In this document: piece by piece, positions 47,634-58,738 of the stretch
How the letters are laid out: every line of letters starts with the position of its first letter
How positions within the stretch are numbered: the first letter of the stretch is position 1
NCBI GenBank assembly: GCA_009599575.1
Contig: VWND01000015.1
Span: 496,001-560,000, forward strand
Source of the DNA: Blumeriella jaapii
Taxonomy: Eukaryota; Ascomycota; Leotiomycetes; Helotiales; Drepanopezizaceae
Length of the DNA: 64,000 nucleotides
Direction: 5' to 3'
Notes under the pieces: generated by a model
Told to the model about the DNA's origin: nothing
The model's input: only the letters and a program-made list of their open reading frames with translations
The model's database searches: none
Translations under genes and position numbers: made by a program

Positions 47634-49104
47634 ATGGCGGCGGTGGACTTCAGCAAATACAAGCGCCTGGTGCAATACTTCTGGGACCCCGAGCCGACAA
47701 ATGATGCTGCCTCACGCTCGCCAGTATGGTGTCTCGGCAAGGAATACAGGGCCACCCCGAAATCCCCCGCAGGAGAGGCAACCGCCTCCTCTCTCCCCGG
47801 TTGCAAGTCGATATCGGCGGCGGGCGCGAGTCGCCCAGCAAAGCCGACCACGCCGCCAGACAGTACGGCAAGCAGCTTAGGCTCTGGCGTTCACGATGAA
47901 GACGAGGGGGGTGGCTGGCCAACGCCCTTTCTAGACGACTTCGAATCAAAGATCTGGCTCACGTACCGTTCCAACTTCCCGGCTATTCCCAGGTCGCAGG
48001 ATCCAAAGGCCGCGTCCTCGATGTCGTTGTCGGTGCGATTAAGGAGCCAGCTGGGAGACCAGGCAGGCTTTACTTCTGATACGGGATGGGGATGCATGAT
48101 AAGATCGGGCCAGAGTCTCCTTGCGAACACGCTTGTGATGCTGCGTATGGGTAGAGGTCAGTAATTCTCTCCATGGATTGACAGGCGTGAGACTAATGCG
48201 AATGACAGATTGGCGTCGAGGATCTGCAAGTCGGGAAGAAAGAAGCATCATATCTTTGTTCGCAGACCACCCCAAAGCCCCGTACTCGATCCACAAATTT
48301 GTCGAGCACGGAGCTGCTGCGTGCGGCAAGCATCCTGGAGAATGGTTTGGTCCTTCAGCCACCGCTCGCTGTATTCAGTGAGACACCCCTCGGCTCCTGT
48401 TCTTTTTTTATACTGACTGACTTCTGTCAGGGCTCTGACGAACGGCCACGAGTCACCCGAGTTAAGAGTTTACCTTACTGGGGATGGGCTGGAAGTCTAC
48501 GAGGACTCGTTCATGCGGATTGCCAAACCTGATGGCAAAGTATTTATACCAACCTTGATCTTGGTGGGCACCAGGCTAGGCCTCGACAAGATCACGCCTG
48601 TTTACTGGGAGGCACTGAAGGCATCTTTACAAATTCCCCAGTCCATTGGGATCGCTGGGTATGTGAACGATGCTCTGCACATACCCTGTGAGGCTAACGT
48701 CAATGCGTTTTAGCGGTCAACCCTCGTCCTCACATTACTTTGTTGGAGTTCAAGGGCAGCACTTCTTTTATCTAGATCCCCATCAGACCCGCCCAGCTCT
48801 TCCACTACCCGATAGTGTCGATAACTTCTCTGCGGAGGATATTGATTCTTGTCACACCAGGAGGCTGCGACGGATTCACATCAAGGAGATGGATCCGAGT
48901 ATGCTCATCGCCTTCTTGATACGCGACGAGAACGATTGGAAGGAATGGCGACAATCCGTCCAGGAAGTTCAAGGAAAGGCAGTCATCCATGTGGCTGACA
49001 AGGAGCCACCTCTTCGAGGACTTGGAACTGAACGAGAGGGGGCCATTGACGAGGTGGAGACTTTTGACGATGACGACGACGAGGATACCATATTAAATGA
49101 TTAG
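47634..49104 (+). CDS. ATG4: Autophagy cysteine protease Atg4
   Basis: Atg4 processes and delipidates Atg8. The ATG at 47634 starts [21 protein letters not shown]. Conserved blocks follow: [29 protein letters not shown], then [21 protein letters not shown] with the catalytic Cys. After introns come [44 protein letters not shown] sequence ([19 protein letters not shown]), [20 protein letters not shown] and [13 protein letters not shown] with the catalytic Asp and His. The C-terminal [17 protein letters not shown] precedes an acidic tail. Introns are near 48156-48208, 48379-48430 and 48659-48712. An insertion of about 60 residues, rich in S/A/G, lies between the first two blocks. Confidence 0.95.
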
Positions 49105-50495
49105 CTAACGAGGTTTGGAATTGAGCAAAGGCGTTGAGATTTGTACATGGAAACTTGGGTTAGGTGGTTTAATTCCAAGCGCTCTGGCATACTCTCGCAT
49201 GAAGTTCGGTGTGTGTTTTTGCTTTGTGGTTTGTTGGAGGTTCAATGGGTCTGAAGGTCATGAAATACACGTCCCGCACTTTGCTGTTGTATGCTGTTGA
49301 CTGTTAAGGCTCTTGGATTCTTGCAAGGTATTTGAAACTTCGCGACACGCATCGTGCTTTTATCACTCACGCATATTAGTTAAATTGTAACCAAATCTAC
49401 TTACTTGACGCCTTTTTGTGTTACTTTCCATTGCACTTTGGCTCGGGAAATATAATTCGTCTTGGCATGATCTCGTAGACAACTGGGCATAGACTTTGAT
49501 TACTTTAATTATCGCTTACTCCAAGCACGATTCGAGTCGCAACATCACGGAGGTACCAAACATAGCTCACCACGCACAATATCACATACCGAGAAGTGTA
49601 ATGACACCCAGTGGCACTCTTTAGAGGCTTCTAGGATATCGCATTCGATTTTGAAGGTCGTGGTACATAGCAGGGAAATATCACCGATGTCGCCCAGCCC
49701 TATTTGTGACAGGAAACACGAAAGAAAGCGCTCACTCACATCGAGTAATAGCTACTGTGACACGGTAAAATACATTTTTAGTTACACGCAGATCAAGCTC
49801 TACTACTCGGGAGGTATTCTGCTTGATTGCTTGGGAGTCAGTAGGGCGAAGATATGGCAGAGTTGACCAATAATTGGGGCGAATTTTGAATGTTGAGATT
49901 TGATTAACACCGTGTGTGGTGGTTGCATTCAGCAGCGAAAAATTATCTAGCCTTCGAGAATACCCTAATCCAATATATACGGTGTATCGAATAAATTAAT
50001 TGTGCTCACGTTCATGATCGCCATCGTTGTTTTTTTTTGGCGGCGGCGGGGGGGGGGGGGGGGTGGGGTAAAGGTCCGGGGAATAGACACCACAGCTGCT
50101 CGACAGTTGGCCAGAAGAGCAGCTATAGCTCCAAAGTTACTGGCCAAAATGTGATATCATCAACACGAGGGTTACTTGATTGCTCAGGCCTGGGACAGCA
50201 GACTGCCCAACCACCTACGCCCACCTCCCCCGTCGGAGCTATTTCGTGTTTCCTCTCACAACCGAGGTCCTGACATGTTGGTTGTAATTAGAAAAATGGT
50301 ACCACACAAAGAAAAAATTAGAAAGTCCCACTAAATCTACCTGATAGTCTAGGCCATGCCCCCGTGGTCTTCCACAAACCACGGTCAGAAGCATGGACAG
50401 CAAGGCGAATGCGAATTAACCAGTGGTGGACACGGCAGGCAAGTCAGGCATAGCGGCTTGAACACTTATTTGATATGTAGATTATAGCGCCCCTA
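49105..50495. other. Intergenic, AT-rich with a poly-G tract; no gene recognised
   Basis: This 1.4-kb convergent gap is AT-rich from 49300 to 50000. A T9 run is followed within a few bases by a 16-nt G run (50048-50063). Short ORFs have no recognisable similarity. Confidence 0.45.
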
Positions 50496-52542
50496 TCAAT
50501 CATCAGGGTACTCGTCCTTAATGTTCGACACAAACACCCGCTTCTCCTCATCCCATCGTTTGAAGTACTTGCCCGCCAGACCTAGTAATGTGATAGGCAT
50601 TTCCGGCGTAACAGTTTCTATATTCTCCTCCGCAACGTAGCGCATGGTGGTATCCTCTACGCTGTATGTCCTGTCTGTCAGCCTCAGCCAGATGTCAGCA
50701 CAAGGAATTACTCACAAAGCTTGATAGAAGCTCTGGTTCCTCCCCCTTGAAAGTTCATCAACATTGTTGTGCGCTATCCAGTCCGAATCCATTCCGCATT
50801 CGACATCCCAGCCTATGATGACAGCTGTGTATGCGTACCGTTTGTGGCGGAACACCTGGCCAACTTTGTATTTCACGCCATCGATGGAGGCTGGTGTGTT
50901 ACGGCGGTGGGGCTGCTTGGGAGCTTGGTCTGCGGCACGAACGGCACGCAGAGCTTCACGGAGGTACCATTCATCAGCGCCGGCCGGGTTGTCGTAGAGG
51001 GGCATGATGTAGCGTTCGATGAGAGAAATGTCCACGGGATAGAGCCGCTCAAATCTCTCTACGATCAGAGGTATGAACTGGCTCTGGGCGACAGTTGCCA
51101 GCCTCCGAGACGGGTTGCCAAAAATGTAGTGTGCCCAAAGAGCGGAGTAGAACGCGTTGTCCAAGTCGGCGAATGGGTTGGCGTGGAGTCGTATGGTGGG
51201 GTGGTCAGTGTTTACATTGACTGTAGCATGAGCCCTGAATTCCTGGACGGTGGCGAGGATATTCCGCGAAGTACGGAGTACCACGTTTGCCGTGCTCGTA
51301 TCGGACAACAGTTCCGCGAATTGTCTCTGCTGAACACCCCATTCGTTGAGCATCGTGCGAAGACTTGCTAGCGGAACCTCTTGGTCTGACCGATATGGAT
51401 CCAAGTACATGGGTTCTCCGGGTTCTGCCCCGGGTGCCAATTGCCTACCGTCGAGTGTCTCGCCGTCAGGAGCGAGAACCATTGCATGGACATGACTAGG
51501 AATACCGCAGCACCGGGCATCGAGACCTAATCTCTGACCCAGAGCACAGAAGATCGCGACAGATATCAGTGGCAAGGAGGGATGATCTGCATCTTGAAGT
51601 GCAATGCCGATGTAATTGTTCTGGAGGTCCCTATATGCTGCTTCCGAGGATAGGCCGGTGAAGTTGTGACTTCGCAGGAAGGTGACCACTGCCATTGCCC
51701 TGGCTCTCGCCGAAAGCTGGTCCGCATCCGGGTGTTCGGCCCGGAATTGCAGTGACAGGACGTCTAACATGTTGGAAATCTGGAAGCCGGGATCAGTCGC
51801 GTTAGATGGACTCCGGGATCCGAGACTCGCACCTCTAAGAGATCTCCGCGCTGATCATGCAGAACGAACAGATCAAAAGACCCCAAGGCTCGCTCGAGGG
51901 GGACATCCTCGCCACGAGCCACTTTGTCCCACTCATCCAACGCCTTGGATCGATGAACATGGTCGAGGACGGAGGCGGCGTAGTAGCTAGACACCTGTCA
52001 GCGAGGTGACCAAGGTTGTGTGTCCCGGAGAGCAAAGCAGTCGGTCATACATACCGTCTGGCAAGCACATCTTCCGCCGCATCATCGGTGCGGCAGTGGC
52101 GCAACAGTGTATCCTTTGCGTCGTATCCAAAGGCCGAAATGGACTGGAACTTGGATATCCTGTCGGACTGGTGCTCGAGAATGCTGTTGAGAAATCGGGT
52201 GGTCGCGATGTCCACCTTTTGCCTGTGCGCGTAGAGACCTTTCCAGTCCACATCAGCCACGTTGCGCGAGAACTGCTGCTGGATCTGGTGCTTCGCATCC
52301 CAGTACTGGAAGTCGACGCGGCAATGGTGTCGCCAGAGCAAAGGTTCGGCGGCCAAGCGGTGGAAGCGCTTTGCCAGGCACGGGATGGTCACCAGCACGT
52401 CGACAGCGGGGCAAAAGGTGAGGATATATTGGAGGACCTCATCTGGGAGGCTGGTGAGCATCACGGGCCCGTTGCGGGCATGTGTACTGCTGCTGGTGAC
52501 GGACGTGGCGGAAGCGGAAGTGAGAGCGGCAGCAACCGCCAT
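50496..52542 (-). CDS. F-box protein with SirB1/transglutaminase-like and YccV domains (FBXO21-like)
   Basis: This is the substrate-recruiting subunit of an SCF ubiquitin ligase, by analogy with FBXO21. From the ATG at 52542, the F-box is MLTSLPDEVLQYILTFCPAVDV through RLAAEPLLWRHHC (residues about 30-75). After introns the middle part resembles the SirB1/transglutaminase-like core (YYAASVLDHVHRSKALDEWD, AVVTFLRSHNFTGLS, NNYIGIALQ, GLDARCCGIPSHVHAMV, YLDPYRSD). Near the C-terminus is a YccV/hemimethylated-DNA-binding-like domain: KYKVGQVFRHKRYAYTAVIIGWDVECGMDSDWI, with the end (MRYVAEENIE, LLGLAGKYFKRWDEEKRVFV) after one more intron. The domain order matches FBXO21. The gene is divergent from the SPX-RING gene, another ubiquitin-ligase component. 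Confidence 0.9.
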
Positions 52543-53425
52543 GATCGAGAAAAAAAGCAAGCAAGCAAATAAATTGGTAAGTAAATACTTGCAGCATAGA
52601 AAAGAATGTGTGTTTTTGTGTATGTGTATGTGTGGAGGAGGAGGAAGAGGAGGAGGAGGAGGAGGAGGAGGAGGTGGTGGTGGTGGACCTTTGGCGGCGA
52701 CGTCAACACGACTTCTGTACCTTATCTTAGCAGCACGTGATCAACCACGATGAGGCGAGACTGGTGGGGGCGGGGGCGGGGCCAGAACGAACATAGCTTG
52801 GCTTGGCTTGGCAAGCATTAGAGCATGTACAGAACATACTGTACTGTGCACTTGTTACAGTCTGCACAGTATTGTGTCCACAGTACAGTACAGTGCTGTA
52901 CTGTACTGTACTTAGTTTGCCGCGGCGCGCAGAAAAGCTTGTCACTAGCCACTAGCCTTCTTTCGGCCATAGAGTGACGCGACCGAGCCGCGATTGCTCC
53001 CGTCTGGTTCCTTCCTCTTTCCATCCAACTTTCCATCTTCCGTCCTGCCTTCTCCAGCTGCAGTTGCCTTGATTAGTAAGCAGTGGGACATCGACCTCCA
53101 ATTTGATCCCTCTCGTAACATTGCAACGTACATCTATTGATCTGCCCAACTCGATACCATGAAAAGTGCATGTTTCTTCCCTATCCTTTGTCCACCTCGG
53201 CCGCCGCCTTTCCCACGCATGCTCCGTACGCCATACAGCTGTAACTCCCCGGGAGTCAAGCGGCCCGGTCCATCACCACAACCTACTCCGGCAAACCTGA
53301 GGTGCCTCCCTATCTCTTAAGGCTGCTTGCTTGCTCCAGCCACAGTCAAACGCAGAATAACCAAAATCCTAACGGCCAAACCAAACCAGACCAGACCAGA
53401 CCAGACCAGACCAGACTAGGCCAAC
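52543..53425. promoter_or_regulatory. Divergent promoter FBXO21-like/SPX-RING
   Basis: This 883-bp region has a GGA/GGT trinucleotide tract at about 52632-52688, a GTACTGTAC-type cluster at 52830-52915, and CCAGACCAGA repeats at 53386-53415 directly ahead of the SPX-RING start. Confidence 0.5.
52830..52915. repeat. GTACTGTAC-type repeat cluster
   Basis: It includes ACATACTGTACTGTGCAC, CACAGTACAGTACAGTGC and TGTACTGTACTGTACTTAG units, in the divergent promoter between two ubiquitin-ligase genes. Confidence 0.7.
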
Positions 53426-55196
53426 ATGAAGTTCGGCCGCAAATTCGCCCACGCATTGGCGACCGAAGACTGGCCGGACTACTGGCTGACGCGTGCAATC
53501 CCCTACAAGGGCTTGAAGAAGGTCCTGAAGCAGGTCGGTCGGTACCTGATTCGACATTCGCCCGTTTCTTACTAATCACCGCCATGCCGGCCAGATCCAA
53601 GCAGAACTCTCGGACATCGGCCTCGACCCAGCCACCTTGTCGCAGCTACGCCAGGATCCAGGCAGTAGAAGTAGCATTTTGTTCCAGTACAACTTCAAGG
53701 ACCAGGAGACCCTCGTACCGAAGCTCACGTTCTACATCGATTTCTCCAACGGGGAAGCCATCAACGCGCTGCTGACCCCGGTTACCAGAAGCTACCTCAA
53801 GGCCCATGCACAGCACGGCAGCTTGGGCAACTCACTCGATGGCCAAGGCCCAATCCAAATTCTCCCATCCCCAGAAGAGCAAGTATATTCAATCAACATA
53901 CTGGGTCTTGGACCAGCAGGTCTACGCTCCGAACTCTCGGGTTCCGGCCAACACGTCCCTTCCAACATTCCTAGGTCGTCTCAGGTGCATTGGCTGACAG
54001 CCTAGCAGGGCCGAAGTACCAGATAACACCCGGCGCGTAGAAGTCCCATTAAATTTTGATTGCAAGTTTTTCAAACTCCTCCAGGACGAGATAGGTTCTC
54101 TCAACAACCTCCAAGAAAAAGAGCAAAAGACCCTAAACGGCGATATCCAGGAGTTATCAACATCCTTGACACAAGTAGCGAGGTGGGTACTTTCCAGTGG
54201 TACCAGGGTTCCCGGACCCCAAAGTATCCCCCTATGACCGGGAACGGCTCAAGGAATAGTCTTCGTTACCGATTATCATAGAAATTGCAGGCGCATTCAG
54301 TGAGGATTTGCTGACCTATCCAGGCCCGTAAGATTTCGCTCTTTCCAGCACAGCGATCTATACAGATGGAGAAAACTCTTTGCGCTTTATTTGCAAGCGA
54401 ACATCTTCTTTTCTACTTCTGAGACAGATGCTGGTGCCCGAGATCATGCCAAGGCTAAAGCGCAATTGCAATGGTGATTTCACATGCCTCCGGAGATATC
54501 AAAGAAACTAATACGGTATTAGGTTCCAAACCGAGCTGGTCGCGATGGGAATCGAAAGCAAGTTCAGGCTTCCGGAAAGTTGTGTAGCCCTCGCACGATT
54601 TGTCAAGATCAACATGGACCTCCTCCGAAATCTCAATTTCCAGGAATACAACCAAAGTGCGATTACAAAGATTCTAAAGAGTATGCCACAAACTTGGGGG
54701 TACTTTTGCAACGACTGACCACTGCCAGAATTCGATAAGAAAACCAGATTTGGTGTCGCGGAGACCTTCTCGAACCTTGTACAGACCGATACAATGATTC
54801 CTGGCAACATAGCAAAGGCGGTCTGTCAACAAGTAAACCAGTCTCTTATAAGCATCGTCCCACAGGTCGATGATTACACCTGTCCCATCTGTGGTGATAT
54901 CCACTATAGGACAGTTCGATTGGACTGTAGGCATCTTGTACGTCTTCTGGTCGCCTCGAAAACGTTTTGTCGACATCAGATACTAACCACAATTCTAGCT
55001 CTGCATCCGCTGTGTCATTGTTTTGCAACGAAAAGTAAAACCATGGCCACTTTGTCCTATATGCAGAAGGGATACCCTTAAGGGCGCAACCGTCGGTAAG
55101 CCTGATCACCGCCCCTCTCAAGAGTGGCGTGTTCTGACACCTCATGTAGATAACCTTGATCAGGAAATGGAATCGTACCTTGAGAAGTTTTTTTAG
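53426..55196 (+). CDS. SPX domain and RING finger E3 ubiquitin ligase
   Basis: SPX domains sense inositol pyrophosphates and phosphate status; the RING gives ligase activity. The ATG at 53426 begins the SPX signature MKFGRKFAHALATEDWPDYW, then IPYKGLKKVLKQ. After introns come VEVPLNFDCKFFKLLQDEI, LYRWRKLFALYLQANIFF, LRNLNFQEYNQSAITKILKKFDKKT, and the RING at DYTCPICGDIHYRTVRLDC-R-H-L-L-CIRC...LCPIC, a full C3HC4 set. The end is DNLDQEMESYLEKFF. Introns: after KQ, 53883-54000 (118 nt, phase 0), near 54180-54325, near 54475-54522, near 54685-54728, near 54935-54999 and near 55095-55150. All these joints keep the frame, so the gene looks intact despite its fragmented ORFs. Confidence 0.88.
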
Positions 55197-55737
55197 GAAG
55201 GAGGTCAGGCAGAAGCAGATCCAAAACGAGACCGAGAGAGGGAAAGAAGACTGGGGCATTCGATACAAACACCCGTCTGAGCAGACTTGTGTCGTACAAT
55301 GAGGGAAGATGATGGTAGGAAGCGATGACACCCGGCTCTGAAAGTACTGCATTTTTGGCGGTACACAGCGTATACACAAGCACCGTTTGCCTTACCTTGG
55401 ATATTGGTGTTTGGAAACAAGTGAGTGTAACGCGCCCGTAAGGGTAAGGGCCTGAGTAACCTGTAGACACCAGAGATAGCTTAACTGGCTCGAGCCTGCA
55501 ACTTTTTACGGCAAGCACAATACGACGCCTGGGGTATTTTCCTTAGGGTTTACGTATTTACAAAAACCCGCTATTGATAGTTCACACACTCGTCACGACT
55601 GCATAAACATCGGACATTCACTTTTGTTGTAATTGTTTCTGCCTATCTTTCCACATGCCATGATGAGATGCCTGAAAACCTTCGGCATCGTTCACTACTC
55701 TTACATACACGTGACCTATATATCGAGCATCGCGAGG
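55197..55737. other. Convergent intergenic region SPX-RING/UCH37-like
   Basis: A minus-strand ORF of 146 codons (55078-55518) overlaps the 3' end of the SPX-RING gene and has no similarity I recognise. No gene is called. Confidence 0.4.
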
Positions 55738-58013
55738 TCAAGAGCCCTTCCGAATCTCCCCATCTTCCTTCCGCTCACCTTTCTCCCCTTTCTCTCGCAG
55801 ATCCTTAATGATCGAAGGTAGAACTCCTGCCTCAGCCAGAGTCTTCATTGCCCTGTAGACCACCGGAGCGAAGTCCTTCTTCCTACGCAGCGCAACCTCA
55901 TTCTCTTCTGCAACAATTGTAGCTTCTTCTTTGTACGCCGCCAGAATGCGCCCTTGTTCTTTAACCAAATCCTTGTAGATGTCAGAAAGCCTTTCGGGAT
56001 CGCTATCAGAAGCGGCTACCTTGGAAAGCTCGGAAAGATCGGGTGTAGCAGCAGTGATGAGATCTTGGGTTAGGCCACAGGCGATGGCGAGATCAGGATA
56101 AGTAGCTGCGACAGGATGTGTGAGGTGCGTTCTCCAGTCGGGCATAGTCTTTGACAAGGCGGTTTCAACAGCTTGGAGGCTTTGGGTGTTGCAGGCTAGA
56201 TCCTCGACTGCGACGCTCAGGGGACATTTACAGAGGGCCAGCAAGCAGAACTCAACACTGCCATCATCGTACTGCATGGTGCGCTGTTGGACGTTGTCTC
56301 GGGCTAGACTGATCCAGCTATCACCCGTAACGCCTTGTCACAATTAGTTTTACCGCCGAGAAGAGAGTCTAGGGGATCGGGCATACCAAGATTGACAGGA
56401 TCTCTCTGAAGTCCGTCTAATCTCCAGACCTCCCCTTGGACTGGGACGTAAGCTACATAGTGGAAGCCAGGCTCTTCTTCGTCATTCTTCTTCTTTGAAG
56501 AAACCTTCTTCGCCGCCTTCTTCCGGGTGTTTTTCTTGGTCTTAACCCACTCGTCGAATTCATTCTTGAGAACCAAGTCTGCGCCAAGTATATCCATCTT
56601 ACTGGGAACTGTTAGCAACTCGCTTTTTAAACATGATAGCTAATACTTGCCGAGCAAAAGAGTTGTGAATGCCTCTGATGAACTCGCTTTCACTGATTCT
56701 CTTTCCTCGATATGGTGGCTTCAGATCTTGGGTGGACTCCTTGAATGCTTTGAGATGAGTACCAAGGTTGATAGCAGGAACGTTCATGATGATGTTGAGG
56801 AGAGCAATCGTGGCACACGCATTGTTAATAGTCTAAGTCTTGGGTGAGTAAAGACATTAGCCGTGCATATATCAGGACCTACTTGGTTGGCGAACCATAC
56901 GCGCTCAGGACACTTCTCAGCATCTGAGTGCTCTTGAGCGTCATCATCGTGATACCTGAAGAGAAATACCAGGCCGTAAACAGGCTTTCTACAAAGGAAT
57001 TAACGGTAACCAGACTTTGTTAGATTAGGCTACTCACGGAAGCTCGGACAGGAATTCGTCATCCAACCCGAAGACTTCTTGAATCTTGACATCCTTCACG
57101 CCCAGCTGCCGTAGAACATAGTTGAAGTGAGCCTGCCAGGAAGTTAGCTCAGATACACCTCAGTGATAGCCAGACAGAAACTTGCAGGATCAGACTCTAG
57201 CTCAACCCATCCCTTCCAAGCTCGACGCTCATCATCCGTGAGTGGCTTCAATGCTTCTTCGACTGAATCAGATGTAGCTATCTTCTCTTTTCTCTTTCGG
57301 AGGCCTCTCCTACCTCTTGAAAGCTCGTCCTTTGAGGCAAGGCTCCCATCAGTCAGTGGCTTCAAAGCTTCCTCGATGGGATCAGATGTAAGTATCTGCT
57401 CCTTTCTCCTCCGGAGACTTCTCCTACCCGTTGGAGGCTCGTCATTTGAAGCAAGGCTCTCATCAACCACCGTCTTGGATGAGTCAGGTCTAGAGACTTC
57501 GAAGTCTTTACCCTCAGGAGCCAATAGGCCGGCCTCTATGCGCAAAGAGCTTTGTTTGACTTGAATAAGAGAGTTGGGTGAGATTTTGCAGTCTGCGCCC
57601 ATAGGAGAGCTGAGATCAGTCCAGGTTCCGCGTGTAAGAGGCATGTGGCCGTTAGCTTGGATTGGAGAGTTGTTACAGCTGACTTCAGCAACACTACCAT
57701 TGGCCTGCACAGGTAAATTGACAGCCGTGTTAGGAGGAGGAGTATGGTTGAGAGATGTGTCGACTGAGCCATTTTCAGGATTGCTGCCAATGGATTCTCC
57801 TGCAAATGGAGTGGTGGGGATGATGCTAACAGCTTCGCCGGGAACACTCGTGAAATGCTGGAAGGACGATGAGATTCTGGAAGGAGGTGTTTGGTTCGAG
57901 GCTAGAGCAGAGAGATCGACCGACGGAGCCTCTGTGGGGTTTTCCATTTCGAAATCCATTGTGCTCTTGTCGATCTGCTGGATTTCCAAGTCACGAGGTG
58001 ACATCTGGGACAT
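55738..58013 (-). CDS. UCH37/UCH-L5-type ubiquitin C-terminal hydrolase with long N-terminal extension
   Basis: This is a cysteine protease that removes ubiquitin; the animal relative acts at the proteasome and INO80. The first exon (58013-57186, exactly 276 codons) encodes a mostly disordered extension and ends WVELESDP. The catalytic domain continues AHFNYVLRQLGVKDVKIQEVFGL, KPVYGLVFLFRY, FANQTINNACATIALLN (active-site Cys in NACAT), FIRGIHNSFARQ, then, after introns, GFHYVAYVPVQGEVWRLDGLQRDPVNLG, with the catalytic His and Asp. A helical C-terminus (ALRRKKDFAPVVYRAMKTLAEAG) matches the UCH37 tail. The joint after ESDP works only with a GC-AG intron (57185-57133, GCAAGT...GGCAG). Two near-identical ~42-residue units precede the domain (about 57205-57480). 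The gene is divergent from POM152. Confidence 0.9.
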
Positions 58014-58738
58014 TTTCCGATCTTTGTGTAGTCTTTATGTGCGAGAGAGAATGTTTCGACTATGACACGGAAGCAGATGTTACTCCTTGAATCGATCGGA
58101 AGTTTGGAAAACGAACTTGGAGTAGGAAGGCAAAGCAGCTGCTCTGGTGATTATCAACCGTGAGGTGAATATCAAAGGTGAAAGACCAGACATCTACTGA
58201 TTGATACCTTAGCTTGTGCAAGTAATCGCATAGAAGCTACAAACGCGTCGCCGCGACTTATTTGAAAGTGCCTTTGTCGCGTCTTATATTGCTTGCACGA
58301 TATCTCAGGTCAATATGTCGTATTGTGGAACGTCTCGAGTGAGGCAGACCAGATCGACGGAAAGTAAATAAACGGGCGTCGGGAGCTCGCGTCGGTGGGG
58401 GTAGCTAGCTCCATCCAGCTGCCCAAGGCGGAAACTAAAAGTCCCAGAACAACAAACATTAATTCTCCTACTTACCAACTACACAACACAACACAACACA
58501 ACACCACACAACACCACACAACACATACACTCACCTCGATCGCGATCGCGCTCAAGACCAAAACTACGATTACTGCCGAATCCATCTCCATCCCCATTTT
58601 CATTTCCAACACGCCAGCGGCCTTGCCCTCCTTTAAAGCTTCTGCCCGCGCCTTTCGACATCACTGCTAAGTCAACCTGCGTGAGCAGTCGACCTCTGCG
58701 CAGCCTACGTCGGGCGCATCTCGCGCAAAGAGCATGCT
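58014..58738. promoter_or_regulatory. Divergent promoter UCH37-like/POM152
   Basis: This is a 725-bp gap. An ACAACACAACACCACAC repeat runs at about 58481-58525 near the POM152 side. Confidence 0.4.

Noticed and set aside
53880..54010. Frameshift in the SPX-RING gene
   Set aside because: A 118-nt GT...AG intron (53883-54000) joins the two frames in phase 0, so no lesion is needed.
55078..55518. 146-codon minus-strand ORF
   Set aside because: It overlaps the last exon of the SPX-RING gene and shows no recognisable domain or splice signals.
56590..56645. A second GC-AG intron in the UCH37-like gene, after HNSFAR
   Set aside because: A GC donor would fit, but a canonical GTATTA...TAAG intron also keeps frame and gives FARQ, the conserved family residues.
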